Numbered from the stretch's first letter, positions 7,085 to 16,032 are shown. The stretch is 32,516 nt of DNA from SCTD01 sp038256525 (GCA_038256525.1 JBBSKF010000019.1:1-32516); one strand, 5' to 3'. Notes: a model not told the origin generated them from the letters alone. Made by a program: numbers and translations.

Positions 7085-8269
7085 ATGACTGACACTGACC
7101 GGGTGATGACCAGGGCGGAGCGGCTCGTGTCGGTCACGGCGGCGGCCGTGCTGGCCCTCGCCACGATCAGCGCGGGCACGGCCCAGACCGTCCCAGCGGC
7201 AACCGTGGTGGAGGCAGGTGACCTGGCTCCGGCCGGGCTGCCCCCGGCCCCATCGCCGCTGACCGAAGCGCTCGCCCCGACCGCCCCAGCCCCACCGGCG
7301 CCGGAGGTGCCGGCTCCCCCGCCCGCCCCTCCCGCCGCCCCCGAGAAGGCAGCCGCAGCAGGGCCCCTCCCGGCGCCGGCCGAGCCACCGCAGGCCGGCT
7401 GTCCCGTTCCGAAGCGGCCGGGCGCCAAGCCGTTCGTCGCCAAGCCGCTGCCCGCACCGGCTGTCCCTGATGAGGCGCTCCCTGCCGCCCTTCCGCCCGG
7501 TCCCAAGGCAGCCAGCCTCGACGCCGTGAGCGGCAAGGGGATCTGGGTCACCAACTGGCCCAACACCAAGCTCGACGTCCCCGCCATCGTCGCCCGGACG
7601 CAGAACGCCGGCCTGCAGAACATCTGGGTCCGGACCGGTGGATCGCGGCAGGGCTACTACGGCGACCGCGTGCTGCCTGAGCTCGTCCCCGCCGCCCATG
7701 CGGCCGGCCTGAAGGTCATCGCCTGGGACTTCCCCTTCCTGTCCGACCCGGTCCTTGACGCCGAGCGCGCCAAGGCCGCCCTCGACACGGGCATCGACGC
7801 CTTCGCACCGGACGTGGAGACGAGCGCGGAGGGCACCCACGCGACGCCGCAGCGGGTCGCCCTCTACCTCTCGCTCGTACGGTCCTTCGCGGGCGAGCGG
7901 CCGGTGGCCGCGACGGTGCCGAGGCCGACGCCGCTGCGCCGCAAGTCTTTTCCCTATGAGGCGTTCCAGCCGTACGCCGATCTGTTCGTCCCGATGGTCT
8001 ATTGGTCCTGCAACGAGCCCGGGGCGCTGGTCGAGCAATCGCTGACCGAGCTCGGCCGGTGGCTGCCGGTGGCCCCGGTCGGCCAGGCCTACGACATGGG
8101 CACCGAGGGTGGCCGGGCCGGGCTCCCCACCCGGGCCGAGACCTGGCGCTTCCTCGACGTCGCGAAGCGAGGCGGCGCCGTGGGTGCGAGCCTGTGGACG
8201 ATCGAGAAGGTGGGCGACGGTCAGTTCGGCGCCCTGACCGACTACCCCTGGGACCTGCCGGCCGGATAG
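7085..8269 (+). CDS. Secreted TIM-barrel, glycoside-hydrolase-like protein
   Basis: Predicted protein of 394 residues. A signal peptide (LVSVTAAAVLALATISAGTA) is followed by about 100 residues of Pro/Ala-rich, cell-wall-spanning type linker. The C-terminal domain (about residues 150-394) starts KGIWVTNWPNTKLDVPAIV and runs through alternating strands such as GLKVIAWDFPFLSDP, IDAFAPDVET, FVPMVYW and GASLWTIEKVG, a pattern of beta/alpha barrels related to glycoside hydrolases. D and E in FAPDVETS are possible catalytic acids; substrate is unknown. No Shine-Dalgarno is visible, and ATG 7106 is an alternative start. Confidence 0.8.
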   Translation: MTDTDRVMTRAERLVSVTAAAVLALATISAGTAQTVPAATVVEAGDLAPAGLPPAPSPLTEALAPTAPAPPAPEVPAPPPAPPAAPEKAAAAGPLPAPAEPPQAGCPVPKRPGAKPFVAKPLPAPAVPDEALPAALPPGPKAASLDAVSGKGIWVTNWPNTKLDVPAIVARTQNAGLQNIWVRTGGSRQGYYGDRVLPELVPAAHAAGLKVIAWDFPFLSDPVLDAERAKAALDTGIDAFAPDVETSAEGTHATPQRVALYLSLVRSFAGERPVAATVPRPTPLRRKSFPYEAFQPYADLFVPMVYWSCNEPGALVEQSLTELGRWLPVAPVGQAYDMGTEGGRAGLPTRAETWRFLDVAKRGGAVGASLWTIEKVGDGQFGALTDYPWDLPAG

Positions 8270-8341
8270 ATGGTGGACTGCGCCCGGGGCGGGGTAGGGG
8301 CAGCAGGAACATCCACTACTGGAACGCGCCTGGAGGCCCCC

Positions 8342-8686
8342 ATGTTGAAGAAGCTCACCCTCGTCGTCGGTTTCGGCGCCGGCTATGTGCTCGGCGCGAA
8401 GGCCGGCAGGGAGCGCTACCAGCAGATCGAGGAGAAGTTCCGCGAGGTCGCCGGCATGCCGGCAGTCCAGTCCGCGACGGCGAACGTCAAGGACACCGCG
8501 TCCGAGGTGGCCGAGACGGCGAAGCAGACGATCAACGATAAGGCCGACAAGATCTCGGAGAAGGCGAGCAAGGCGGCCAAGGGCGCCAAGGAGGACGACG
8601 TGATCGTCGTCGACACGAGCTACGGCTCCGCGCCGGTGGCCGCTGGCAAGTCGAGCGTGACGGCTCCGGGCGTCAGCCGCCCGTGA
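8342..8686 (+). CDS. YtxH-like small membrane-associated protein
   Basis: Predicted protein of 114 residues. A short N-terminal hydrophobic segment (LTLVVGFGAGYVLGAKAGRE, the glycine-rich YtxH signature) is followed by a long charged amphipathic helix with repeating Ala/Lys/Glu (VKDTASEVAETAKQTINDKA) and a disordered tail. Such proteins are common in actinobacteria and are often stress-related, but the role is unknown. GGAGG lies at good distance before the ATG. Confidence 0.8.
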   Translation: MLKKLTLVVGFGAGYVLGAKAGRERYQQIEEKFREVAGMPAVQSATANVKDTASEVAETAKQTINDKADKISEKASKAAKGAKEDDVIVVDTSYGSAPVAAGKSSVTAPGVSRP

Positions 8687-8715
8687 CCTCGGGCGCGCGC
8701 GGGTAGGCGACCGCC

Positions 8716-9780
8716 GTGGTCCGGCTCAGGCGCGTCTCCTGTTCGGGTCCGGGCATCCGCCGACTTCGGCACGGCAAGGGATTTCGGTACGTCGATGCTG
8801 CCGGTCAGCCGGTGCACGACGCCGATGTCCAGCAGCGCATTCGCGACCTGGTTCTCCCGCCGGCGTGGGAGGACGTGTGGATCTGTCCTCTCTCGTCCGG
8901 GCACATCCAGGCGACCGGCGTCGATGCGCGCGGGAGACGGCAGTACCGCTACCACGATGCCTGGCGGGTGCAACGCGACCTCGACAAGCACGACCGCATC
9001 CTGGATTTCGCCGCCCGCCTGCCGACTGCCAGGGAACGGATCCGCGCCGACCTCGTCCTCCCCGGGCTGAGCCGGCGGCGCGTGCTGGCTTGCGCCGTCC
9101 GCCTGCTCGACCTCGGCTTCTTCCGCATCGGCGGCGAGCAGTACGCAAGCGAGAACCAGTCGTACGGCCTCGCGACGTTGCTCAAGCAGCACGTGAGCAT
9201 GACGACAACCGCATCCGGGGACCCCTGCGTCGTCTTCGACTACACCGGCAAGAGCGGCAAGCTCTGGCACAAGGTGCTGGTCGAGCCCGAGGTGGGCGTG
9301 GTGGTCCGCCAGCTCAAGCAGCGGCGCACGGGCGGCCAGGAGTTGCTGGCCTACCGCAGCCGGCCGGGTCGCGCCGGCGCCTGGATCGACGTGCGCAGCA
9401 GTGACATCAACGCCTACCTGCGCGAGGTGACCGGCGGGGACGACACGGCGAAGGACTTCCGTACGTGGTCCGCAACCGTCATGGCGGCCATCGGCCTCGC
9501 CGTCTCGACCCATGCCGCGAGTGACAGCGGCCGCAAGCGTGCCGTCTCGCGGGTGGTCCGGGAGGTGGCCGAGCAGCTGGGCAACACCCCCGCGGTCTGC
9601 CGGGCCAGCTACATCGACCCGCGCGTCATCGACCTCTATCGGCACGGGGTCACCATCGCCGCCGACCTCGAGGCGCTCGGAGCAGATGCCTCGTACGGTT
9701 CGCCGGCCTTTCAAGGCGCCATCGAAACTGCCGTGCTGGGCCTGCTGCGGGAGCCGGAGGCCGCCCGACTGGCCGGCTGA
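8716..9780 (+). CDS. DNA topoisomerase IB
   Basis: Type IB topoisomerases relax supercoils through a transient 3'-phosphotyrosine. This 354-residue protein is of the short bacterial (poxvirus-like) type. The N-terminal DNA-binding part includes GFRYVDAAGQPV and the WICPLSSGHIQATGVDARGR motif. The catalytic part includes FFRIGGEQYASENQSYG, FDYTGKSGK, FRTWSATV and the active-site Y299 in VCRASYIDP. It starts at GTG 8716 without an obvious ribosome binding site. A stand-alone gene; its non-essential role in bacteria is not well defined. Confidence 0.95.
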   Translation: MVRLRRVSCSGPGIRRLRHGKGFRYVDAAGQPVHDADVQQRIRDLVLPPAWEDVWICPLSSGHIQATGVDARGRRQYRYHDAWRVQRDLDKHDRILDFAARLPTARERIRADLVLPGLSRRRVLACAVRLLDLGFFRIGGEQYASENQSYGLATLLKQHVSMTTTASGDPCVVFDYTGKSGKLWHKVLVEPEVGVVVRQLKQRRTGGQELLAYRSRPGRAGAWIDVRSSDINAYLREVTGGDDTAKDFRTWSATVMAAIGLAVSTHAASDSGRKRAVSRVVREVAEQLGNTPAVCRASYIDPRVIDLYRHGVTIAADLEALGADASYGSPAFQGAIETAVLGLLREPEAARLAG

Positions 9781-9824
9781 CCGTGTCGCGGCGTGAACCT
9801 GCAGCGCACGAGCGAATCGCCACG

Positions 9825-9830
9825 TACCGT
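9825..9830 (+). promoter_or_regulatory. Candidate -10 box for leaderless serine protease mRNA
   Basis: TACCGT fits TANNNT and lies exactly six bases before ATG 9837, which has no Shine-Dalgarno. This is the spacing expected if transcription starts at the A of the ATG. Confidence 0.4.
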
Positions 9831-9836
9831 TCTGGT

Positions 9837-11096
9837 ATGAACCGTCGCCTTGCCGGCCTCGCCGCCGGCCTTGCGGTCCTGCTCTCGAGCCCGGCCGTCG
9901 CGGCCACCGCCAACCAGCAGTCCTGGCACGGCGATCAGGCGGGGGTGCCTGGCGCCCGGGCAGCTGGACAGATCGGTTCAGGCGCCGTCGTCGCGGTCCT
10001 CGACAGCTGGGTCGACGGCGCCCACCCGGACTTCGAGGGTCGGGTGCTGCCGGGGGCCGACTGCCTGCAGGCGGCCTGCAAGCCGGGTCCCGCGGCCAGC
10101 GACGCCTGTGACCACGGCACGCACGTGGCCGGCACCGTCGCCTCGTCCTCCTTCGGCGTGGCCCCCGGTGCCCAGATCCTGCCGGTCCGGGTGCTGGCTT
10201 TCAACGCCACCTCCGGACAGTGCGTGGGACGACCGGACGACGTCGCCGCCGGCATCCGCTGGGCCGTCGAGAACGGCGCCCGCGTCATCAACCTCTCGCT
10301 CGGGCCGGACGTCCCAGGTCTGTCCGCCTCCTCGACCATCCCCCGCGCCGTCGAGTTCGCCGCGCGAGCAGGCGTGCTCGTGGTGTTCTCGGCCGGCAAC
10401 GCCAGCCTGCCCGTCGCCGACACCTACGGCGGTTCCGCGCTCATCGTGGCGGCCACCGGACCGAGCGGGGAGCTGGCGGGATACAGCCAGCGCGGCGCCG
10501 GCGTGGACATCGCCGCGCCGGGTGGGGACCCCCGCACCCCGAACGTCTGCACCCGGGAGGACTGCGTCACCTCGCTGTTCCCAGGCGGTCGCTACTCCAT
10601 TGCCGCCGGGACCTCGATGGCCGCGCCGCACGTGAGCGGGGTCGCCGCCCTGCTGTTCGGGCAGGACCCGACGCGAAGCCGCGAACAGGTCCTCGCCCGG
10701 ATGCTCGACACCGCCCGTCCGCTCGAGAACGCCGGTCGGGGAAGGGTCGACGCGCAGGCGGCTGTCGGGGCGAGTGTGGTGCCAGCCGCGCAGCCGTCGA
10801 ACGCGCCTGCTCCGGTTGCACCGCCGCCGCCGCCGCCCGCCGCGCCCGTCCCGCCTGCTCCCGCCGTCGACCCGGCAGCTCCTGCGCCCGTTCCAGCCGC
10901 TGTCCCGCCGGCAGCGCCCGATCAGCCGGTCCCCGCGCCGATCGAGCCACTGCCCGTCGAACAGCCGCCGGCCGAGGTCGCCGCTCCCGGCCCGGCCGAC
11001 CCGGCCCAGGTCCCGGCCGGAACGGCCTTGTTGGCGGGCGTGCTCGTTGTCGGTGTCGGTGCCGGCACGATCCTCGCGGCGCGCTCGCAGCCCTGA
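9837..11096 (+). CDS. Subtilisin-like serine protease (S8), membrane-anchored
   Basis: Predicted protein of 419 residues. A signal peptide (residues 1-24, LAAGLAVLLSSPAVA) precedes a peptidase S8 domain with catalytic D56 (VVAVLDSWVDGAHPDF), H93 (CDHGTHVAGT), oxyanion N in VFSAGNAS and S260 (GTSMAAPHVSG). A Pro/Ala-rich linker of about 90 residues follows, then a C-terminal helix (GTALLAGVLVVGVGAGTILA) and a two-to-four residue cytosolic end. This arrangement recalls mycosins, but no ESX genes are near. The frame is open upstream to GTG 9783, but ATG 9837 gives the proper signal peptide. The gene runs convergently into the next with only 13 bp between. Confidence 0.93.
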   Translation: MNRRLAGLAAGLAVLLSSPAVAATANQQSWHGDQAGVPGARAAGQIGSGAVVAVLDSWVDGAHPDFEGRVLPGADCLQAACKPGPAASDACDHGTHVAGTVASSSFGVAPGAQILPVRVLAFNATSGQCVGRPDDVAAGIRWAVENGARVINLSLGPDVPGLSASSTIPRAVEFAARAGVLVVFSAGNASLPVADTYGGSALIVAATGPSGELAGYSQRGAGVDIAAPGGDPRTPNVCTREDCVTSLFPGGRYSIAAGTSMAAPHVSGVAALLFGQDPTRSREQVLARMLDTARPLENAGRGRVDAQAAVGASVVPAAQPSNAPAPVAPPPPPPAAPVPPAPAVDPAAPAPVPAAVPPAAPDQPVPAPIEPLPVEQPPAEVAAPGPADPAQVPAGTALLAGVLVVGVGAGTILAARSQP

Positions 11097-11109
11097 CGCC
11101 TGTCCGCCG

Positions 11110-11601
11110 TCACCCGATGGTTCGGCGGGCATCCAGCAGCAGTGCTTCGGCCTGCGCCCGTCGATCCGGGTCCGTCGGATCGGTGTCAGGGTCGTAGACG
11201 AGCTGCCAGTCCAGCAGTTCACGACCGGGCCGTCGGCGGCCGACGATGCGCACTCCGCCCGCAGGCCGCAAGGCGTGATGACGGCTCCACGCGATGCTCG
11301 CTGTCACGTGGCTACGGACGACCTCCGGCAACCCGCCGTCGTCGGCAAGCTCGACCTGCCGCCGGGAACCAGCCCCCGCGACGGCAGCGACGGCGAAGAC
11401 GGTGAGCTGCGGCCGCTGCCAGCTGACCCGCTCGACGTCCGGCCAGTCGAGCCGGGACGCACCCGCACAGCGCAGGCCGAGGTCGGTCGCAACGACCGGC
11501 TCGCCGGTCACGGTCAGCGCCCACGCCAGGCGGCGCTCCCCCGCCTCGAGCGGCACATCGCCAACAGCCGCGGGCGGCCTGCGACGACCGATGCGGGGCA
11601 C
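11110..11601 (-). CDS. Hypothetical protein, 163 aa
   Basis: Soluble alpha/beta protein with strand-rich pattern (LAWALTVTGEPVVATDLGL, DWPDVERVSWQRPQLTVFAV) reminiscent of small PH-like domains found beside housekeeping genes in actinobacteria. The second half has a helix SHVTASIAWSRHHALRPAGG and ends in an acidic, helical tail. It starts at GTG 11601 with a TANNNT box seven bases upstream. Downstream of the sigma factor gene and convergent with the protease. Function unknown. Confidence 0.75.
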   Translation of the reverse strand: MPRIGRRRPPAAVGDVPLEAGERRLAWALTVTGEPVVATDLGLRCAGASRLDWPDVERVSWQRPQLTVFAVAAVAGAGSRRQVELADDGGLPEVVRSHVTASIAWSRHHALRPAGGVRIVGRRRPGRELLDWQLVYDPDTDPTDPDRRAQAEALLLDARRTIG

Positions 11602-11608
11602 GGCATCG

Positions 11609-11614
11609 AGCCTA
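11609..11614 (-). promoter_or_regulatory. Candidate -10 box for the 163-aa protein
   Basis: On the minus strand TAGGCT lies seven bases before GTG 11601, which lacks a Shine-Dalgarno, in keeping with a leaderless mRNA. Confidence 0.35.
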
Positions 11615-11627
11615 ACCTCGGCCGCGG

Positions 11628-12830
11628 CTAGTCCAGGTAGTCGCGCAGCTTCGCCGCCCGGCTCGGGTGGCGCAGCTTGAGCAACGTCTTGCTCTCGATC
11701 TGACGGATCCGCTCACGGGTGACACCGAACTTCGCACCCACCTCCTCGAGGGTGCACGGCCGCCCGTCGAGCAGCCCGAACCGCAGCTCGATGACCTGCC
11801 GCTCGCGCTCGGACAGGTCGTGCAGCACCGCCGCCAACTGCTCCTGCAGGAGCAGGAACGACGCGGCCTCACCCGGCCGCACCGCGTCGACGTCCTCGAT
11901 GAAGTCCCCGAGGCGGGAGTCCTCCGCCTCTCCGATGGGGGTGTCCAGCGACACCGGCTCCTGCGCCAGCTTCTGGATCTGCTGGACCCGGTGCGGCGGC
12001 AGCTCGAGCTCGCGGCCCAGCTCCTCCGCGGTCGGTTCGCGGCCGAGGGACTGAAGGAGCTGGCGCTGCAGTCGGACGAGCTTGTTGATCGTCTCCACCA
12101 TGTGGACCGGGATGCGGATCGTTCGCGCCTGGTCGGCGATGGCCCGGGTGATCGCCTGCCGGATCCACCACGTCGCGTACGTGGAGAACTTGAACCCCTT
12201 CGTGTAGTCGAACTTCTCGACCGCCCGGATCAGCCCGAGGTTGCCCTCCTGGATGAGGTCGAGGAACAGCATGCCCCGTCCCGCGTAGCGCTTGGCGATG
12301 CTGACGACCAGTCGCAGGTTGGCCTCGACCAGGCGCCGCTTCGCTGACACCCCGACGGCCTGCAGTGTCTCGAGGTCACGGCGGGTAGCCGCTGACAGCG
12401 CCGGTTCAGCGAGCCGCTCGGCAGCGAACAGGCCGGCCTCGATGGCCTTGGACAGCTCGACCTCCTCCGCCGCCGACAGCAGTGCGACCCTGCCGATCTG
12501 CTTGAGATACAGCCGTACGGGGTCGCTCGTCGCCCCAGCTCCGGCCGGCTCCCGATCGACCGGCTCGGCGTCCTGCGTCGGATCGGCCACCTCGATCCCG
12601 GCGGCTTGCAGCGCGAGCAGCACCGCATCCAACGCCTCCGGCGGCAGGTCACCGGCGAGCAGGGCCGCGGTGACGTCGTCGGGTGACAGCGCGCCGGACG
12701 TCCGGCCCCGCTCGACCAGCGCCTGGATCTCCGCCGAGCCGACGGCGAGCGTCACCTCGGGCGACAGCGGCAGCGGTCCCGGTGCGGCGAGGTCCGCTGC
12801 GGGGGTCGGTGCGGGCGCCGTTGCGGTCAC
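11628..12830 (-). CDS. rpoD: Primary-type RNA polymerase sigma factor (RpoD/SigA family)
   Basis: Predicted protein of 400 residues. After a variable Ala/Pro-rich N-terminus come region 1.2 (DPVRLYLKQIGRVALLSAAEEVELSKAIE), regions 2.1-2.4 (LIQEGNLGLIRAVEKFDY, FKFSTYATWWIRQAITRA), region 3 (IRIPVHMVETINKL) and regions 4.1-4.2 (TLEEVGAKFGVTRERIRQIE, ending RDYLD). Each string is near-invariant in group 1 sigma factors; group 2 (SigB/HrdA type) remains possible. Its GTG start overlaps the dnaG stop as GTGA, a dnaG-rpoD arrangement like the classical macromolecular-synthesis operon. Confidence 0.92.
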   Translation of the reverse strand: MTATAPAPTPAADLAAPGPLPLSPEVTLAVGSAEIQALVERGRTSGALSPDDVTAALLAGDLPPEALDAVLLALQAAGIEVADPTQDAEPVDREPAGAGATSDPVRLYLKQIGRVALLSAAEEVELSKAIEAGLFAAERLAEPALSAATRRDLETLQAVGVSAKRRLVEANLRLVVSIAKRYAGRGMLFLDLIQEGNLGLIRAVEKFDYTKGFKFSTYATWWIRQAITRAIADQARTIRIPVHMVETINKLVRLQRQLLQSLGREPTAEELGRELELPPHRVQQIQKLAQEPVSLDTPIGEAEDSRLGDFIEDVDAVRPGEAASFLLLQEQLAAVLHDLSERERQVIELRFGLLDGRPCTLEEVGAKFGVTRERIRQIESKTLLKLRHPSRAAKLRDYLD

Positions 12831-14671
12831 AGCGCCCCGATGCCACGCTCACGCAGGGCACGCACCGTCTGCTCGAGACTCACCAGCTCGGCGAACAACC
12901 GGGAGTAGCGCTCGGGTTCCTCCGCCGGGTTGACGCGTTGCAGGGATGCCTTGGCCTGAGCGGTGGCCCGGGTCGCGGCCAGCTCCTGCACCCGGGCCAC
13001 GACCGCACCGGCATAGCGGTCATCCGGCTCCAGATCCGACAGTGGAGCCTCCACCGCGAGCCGGGTCACCAGCGACCGGACCTCGTCGTTCGGGGCCGCC
13101 TCGAGCAGGGCAGACACCCATGCCTCACCGCCGATGGCGCCGGCGGTGCCGCCCGCCTTGGCGACGACCTGGTGCACCTCGCGCAGCTCCGCCACGGTGA
13201 AGCACTCGTCAGCGATGGCGTCGTACTGAGGGGCCACGAGCACCGGCAGCTGCACGGCGAGCTTGAGCAGCTCCCGCTCCACCGCGACCGCTGCGCCGTC
13301 GGGCCGCACCGGCAGCGGCGACCGGCGCTGCGTGGGCGCCCGGCCACCGGCCGCGAGCTCGGCGACCCGTGCGGCGACCGGCTCCACCTCCATGCCGAGC
13401 CAGCCCGCGAGCCGGCGGGCGTACTCCGGTCGTAGTGCCCGGTCCTTGATCTGGGCCACCAGCGGCGCTGCCTTCTGCATCGCACCGATCCGCCCCTCGG
13501 CCGTCTCCAGGTCGTAGCCGGTCAGCACCGAGCGCACCGCGAACTCCACCAGCGGGACCCGGGCGGCCACCATGTCCCGGACCGCCACGTCGCCGCGGGC
13601 CAGCCGCAGCTCGCACGGGTCCATGCCCTCGGGCGATACCGCGATGAAGGTCTGTGTGACGAAGAGCTGCTCCTTGCCGAACGCCTTGAGCGCGGCCTTC
13701 TGCCCGGCGGCGTCGCCGTCGAAGGTGAACACCACCTCGCCGCGCATCTCGTCCTGGTCCATCAGCAGTCGCCGAATCAGGCCGATGTGGTCGGAGCCGA
13801 AGGCAGTCCCGCAGGTGGCGACCGCTGTCGGGACTCCCGCCAGGTGGCAGGCCATGACGTCGGTGTAGCCCTCCACCACGACCGCCTGCCGGCGCTTGGC
13901 GATCTCCTTCTTGGCGACGTCCAGCCCGTACAGGACCGCACTCTTCTTGTAGATCGGCGTCTCGGCGGTGTTCAGGTACTTCGGGCCGTTGTCGTCCTCG
14001 GACAGCTTGCGGGCGCCGAAGCCGACGACGTCGCCGGCCAGGTCGCGGATCGGCCACAGCAGCCGCCCGCGGAACCGGTCGACCGGCCCGCGCCGCCCCT
14101 CCGAGGCGAGCCCACCGAGCAGCAGCTCCTCCTGGCTGTAGCCGCTTGCGCGCAGGTGCTTCACGAGCGAGTCCCACCCCGCAGGCGCATAACCCACGCC
14201 GTACGCCGCGGCCGCGTCCTGGTCGAAGCCGCGCTGCGCGAGGAACTGCCGCGCGGCAACGGCCTCCGGCGTGGCGAGCTGCTCGACGTAGTAGTCCGCC
14301 GCCGATCTGTGGGCGGCCACCAGGCGGGTGCGCTGCGAGCTCTGCCGGCCGGCCGCGGCCGAGCCCTGTTCGTAGCGCAGCGGGACGCCGTACCGGGTGG
14401 CGAGGCGCTCGACGGTCTCGACGAACGACAGGTGCTCGGTGTTGCGGACGAAGCTGATGACGTCGCCGGACTCCCCGCAGCCGAAGCACATGTAGTAGCC
14501 GAGCGCCGGGTTGACGTTGAACGAGGGCGTCTTCTCGTCGTGGAACGGGCACAGCCCCTTGAGCCGGCCACCCCCGGCCGGTCGCAGCTGGACCGCCTCG
14601 CCGATGACGTCGGCGATGGCCGCCCGCTCGCGGACGAGCACCACGTCCTCGTCACGGATGCGCCCAGCCAC
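12827..14671 (-). CDS. dnaG: DNA primase DnaG
   Basis: Makes RNA primers for replication. The 614-residue protein shows the CHC2 zinc-binding domain (GLCPFHDEKTPSFNVNP, then YYMCFGCGESGD), the Toprim core (VVVEGYTDVMACHLAGV with E, and VFTFDGDAAGQKAALKAF with the DxD acids), and a C-terminal helicase-binding region (about residues 440-614). It starts at GTG 14671 with GGAGA upstream. Length fits actinobacterial DnaG. It is followed without gap by the sigma factor gene. Confidence 0.97.
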   Translation of the reverse strand: MAGRIRDEDVVLVRERAAIADVIGEAVQLRPAGGGRLKGLCPFHDEKTPSFNVNPALGYYMCFGCGESGDVISFVRNTEHLSFVETVERLATRYGVPLRYEQGSAAAGRQSSQRTRLVAAHRSAADYYVEQLATPEAVAARQFLAQRGFDQDAAAAYGVGYAPAGWDSLVKHLRASGYSQEELLLGGLASEGRRGPVDRFRGRLLWPIRDLAGDVVGFGARKLSEDDNGPKYLNTAETPIYKKSAVLYGLDVAKKEIAKRRQAVVVEGYTDVMACHLAGVPTAVATCGTAFGSDHIGLIRRLLMDQDEMRGEVVFTFDGDAAGQKAALKAFGKEQLFVTQTFIAVSPEGMDPCELRLARGDVAVRDMVAARVPLVEFAVRSVLTGYDLETAEGRIGAMQKAAPLVAQIKDRALRPEYARRLAGWLGMEVEPVAARVAELAAGGRAPTQRRSPLPVRPDGAAVAVERELLKLAVQLPVLVAPQYDAIADECFTVAELREVHQVVAKAGGTAGAIGGEAWVSALLEAAPNDEVRSLVTRLAVEAPLSDLEPDDRYAGAVVARVQELAATRATAQAKASLQRVNPAEEPERYSRLFAELVSLEQTVRALRERGIGAL

Positions 14672-14768
14672 GCTGTCTCCGATCCTGCGTCACGCGAAGG
14701 GCCCCGCTGGGGGGAGTGGGCCCGTCCGGCAGTCTAGGACTCCGCAGCCGGTTGTGGTTCGGGGTCGG

Positions 14769-15977
14769 TCACCCCTGTTTCAGGCCGGCGTGAAGGGAGG
14801 CGGCGGCGGCATCGGTGAGCGAGGCGACCTGGTCCAGAACGACCCGCAGCCGGGCCCGGTCGTCGGCGGCAGCACGCCAGGCCTCGGCGTAGAGGGGTTC
14901 CAGCGCTGGTGCGCCCCGGTCGGCGAGCAGCAGCACCAGCTCGGAGACGACCTGCCGCTCGCGCTCCTGGGCCGCGAGCACGCCGGGCCGGGCCATGACG
15001 TAGCGGGCAGCCACCGCCTTGAGCAGGGCGCACTCGGCCCGGGTCCGGTGCGGGACGACCAGCTCGGCGTCGTAGCGGCGCAGCGGCTCGGTCCCGTACG
15101 CCTCCTGCGTGGCGGCCTGCGCGGTCGAGCAGAACCGGCCGATCAGCGTGCTGGTGGCCGCCTTGAGCATCGCCTGCGCAGTTGCGGTCCCGGTGTACGT
15201 CGTCGGCCAGCAGGCCAGCTCGCGCAACCCGCCAAGGACCTCCTGCAGGTCGGCCGGACTCTCCTGGCTGTAGGACGACGCCGCCAGCTCGCACAGCGCC
15301 GACTGCTCGTCGGGGTCGGCGAGATCGGTCGGGTGGACGAGGCCGGCGATGATGCCGTCCTCCAGGTCGTGCACCGAGTAGGCGACGTCGTCGGCCCAGT
15401 CCATCACCTGCGACTCGAGGCACTGCCGCTCGCCCGGCGCCCGGTCGCGCAGCCAGGTAAACACCGCCAGGTCGTCGTCGTAGACGCCGAACTTCGAAGT
15501 CCCTTCGCGCCGTTTCCACGGGTACTTCGTCGCGGCGTCGAGCGCCGCCCGGGTGAGGTTGAGCCCCGCATCGACGACCTTCACCTCGAGCCTGGTCAGC
15601 ACTCGCAGAGACTGGGCGTTGCCCTCGAAACCCCCCCACTGCCGAGCGATCTCGTCCAGGGCCAGCTCGCCGTTGTGACCGTACGGCGGGTGGCCGAGGT
15701 CGTGGGCGAGGCAGGCCGCGTCGACCAGGTCGGGGTCGCAGCCGAGCGACGCGCCGAGCTCCCGACCCACCTGCGCGCACTCCAGCGAGTGGGTCAGGCG
15801 GGTCCGCGGCACAGCGACACCCGGGCCACCCGGCTCGACCACCTGGGTCTTGCCCGCGAGTCGCCGCAGCGCCCCGGAGTGCAGGACCCGGGCCCGGTCG
15901 CGTTGGAACGCCGTGCGACCTTCCCGCTTGCCGTGTTCGGGGACCAGCCTGGCGCGCGCGTGGTCGTCATAGGTCAT
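14769..15977 (-). CDS. dgt: Deoxyguanosinetriphosphate triphosphohydrolase-like HD protein
   Basis: Dgt-type HD hydrolases remove triphosphate from dNTPs. The 402-residue protein has the HD-domain metal ligands in order: H in RTRLTHSLECAQVGRE, HD in ACLAHDLGHPPYGHNGE and a later D in VMDWADDVAYSVHDLEDG. The N-terminus RTAFQRDRARVLHSGALRRL is typical. Upstream of dnaG with 97 bp between; that gap contains a GGGCCC-N13-GGGCCC hairpin that might terminate transcription. No Shine-Dalgarno precedes the ATG, but a TANNNT box lies seven bases upstream. Confidence 0.93.
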   Translation of the reverse strand: MTYDDHARARLVPEHGKREGRTAFQRDRARVLHSGALRRLAGKTQVVEPGGPGVAVPRTRLTHSLECAQVGRELGASLGCDPDLVDAACLAHDLGHPPYGHNGELALDEIARQWGGFEGNAQSLRVLTRLEVKVVDAGLNLTRAALDAATKYPWKRREGTSKFGVYDDDLAVFTWLRDRAPGERQCLESQVMDWADDVAYSVHDLEDGIIAGLVHPTDLADPDEQSALCELAASSYSQESPADLQEVLGGLRELACWPTTYTGTATAQAMLKAATSTLIGRFCSTAQAATQEAYGTEPLRRYDAELVVPHRTRAECALLKAVAARYVMARPGVLAAQERERQVVSELVLLLADRGAPALEPLYAEAWRAAADDRARLRVVLDQVASLTDAAAASLHAGLKQG

Positions 15978-15984
15978 CGCGAGC

Positions 15985-15990
15985 AGCGTA
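15985..15990 (-). promoter_or_regulatory. Candidate -10 box for dgt
   Basis: Minus-strand TACGCT lies seven bases before ATG 15977, consistent with a leaderless transcript. It sits in the 55-bp divergent space shared with the aldehyde dehydrogenase gene. Confidence 0.35.
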
Positions 15991-16020
15991 GGGCCGCGCC
16001 TGGCCCAGCGCTCACGAGCC

Positions 16021-16026
16021 TACCCT
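16021..16026 (+). promoter_or_regulatory. Candidate -10 box for the aldehyde dehydrogenase gene
   Basis: TACCCT lies six bases before ATG 16033, which has no Shine-Dalgarno, consistent with transcription starting at the ATG. Confidence 0.4.
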
Positions 16027-16032
16027 CGGGAC

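Noticed and set aside
7250..7520. Pro/Ala-rich repeats in the TIM-barrel gene as a DNA repeat array
   Set aside because: No constant repeat unit; it is a low-complexity protein linker.
14699..14723. GGGCCC-N13-GGGCCC hairpin between dgt and dnaG
   Set aside because: Six-base arms and no T-run; common by chance at this GC content, so not called as a terminator.
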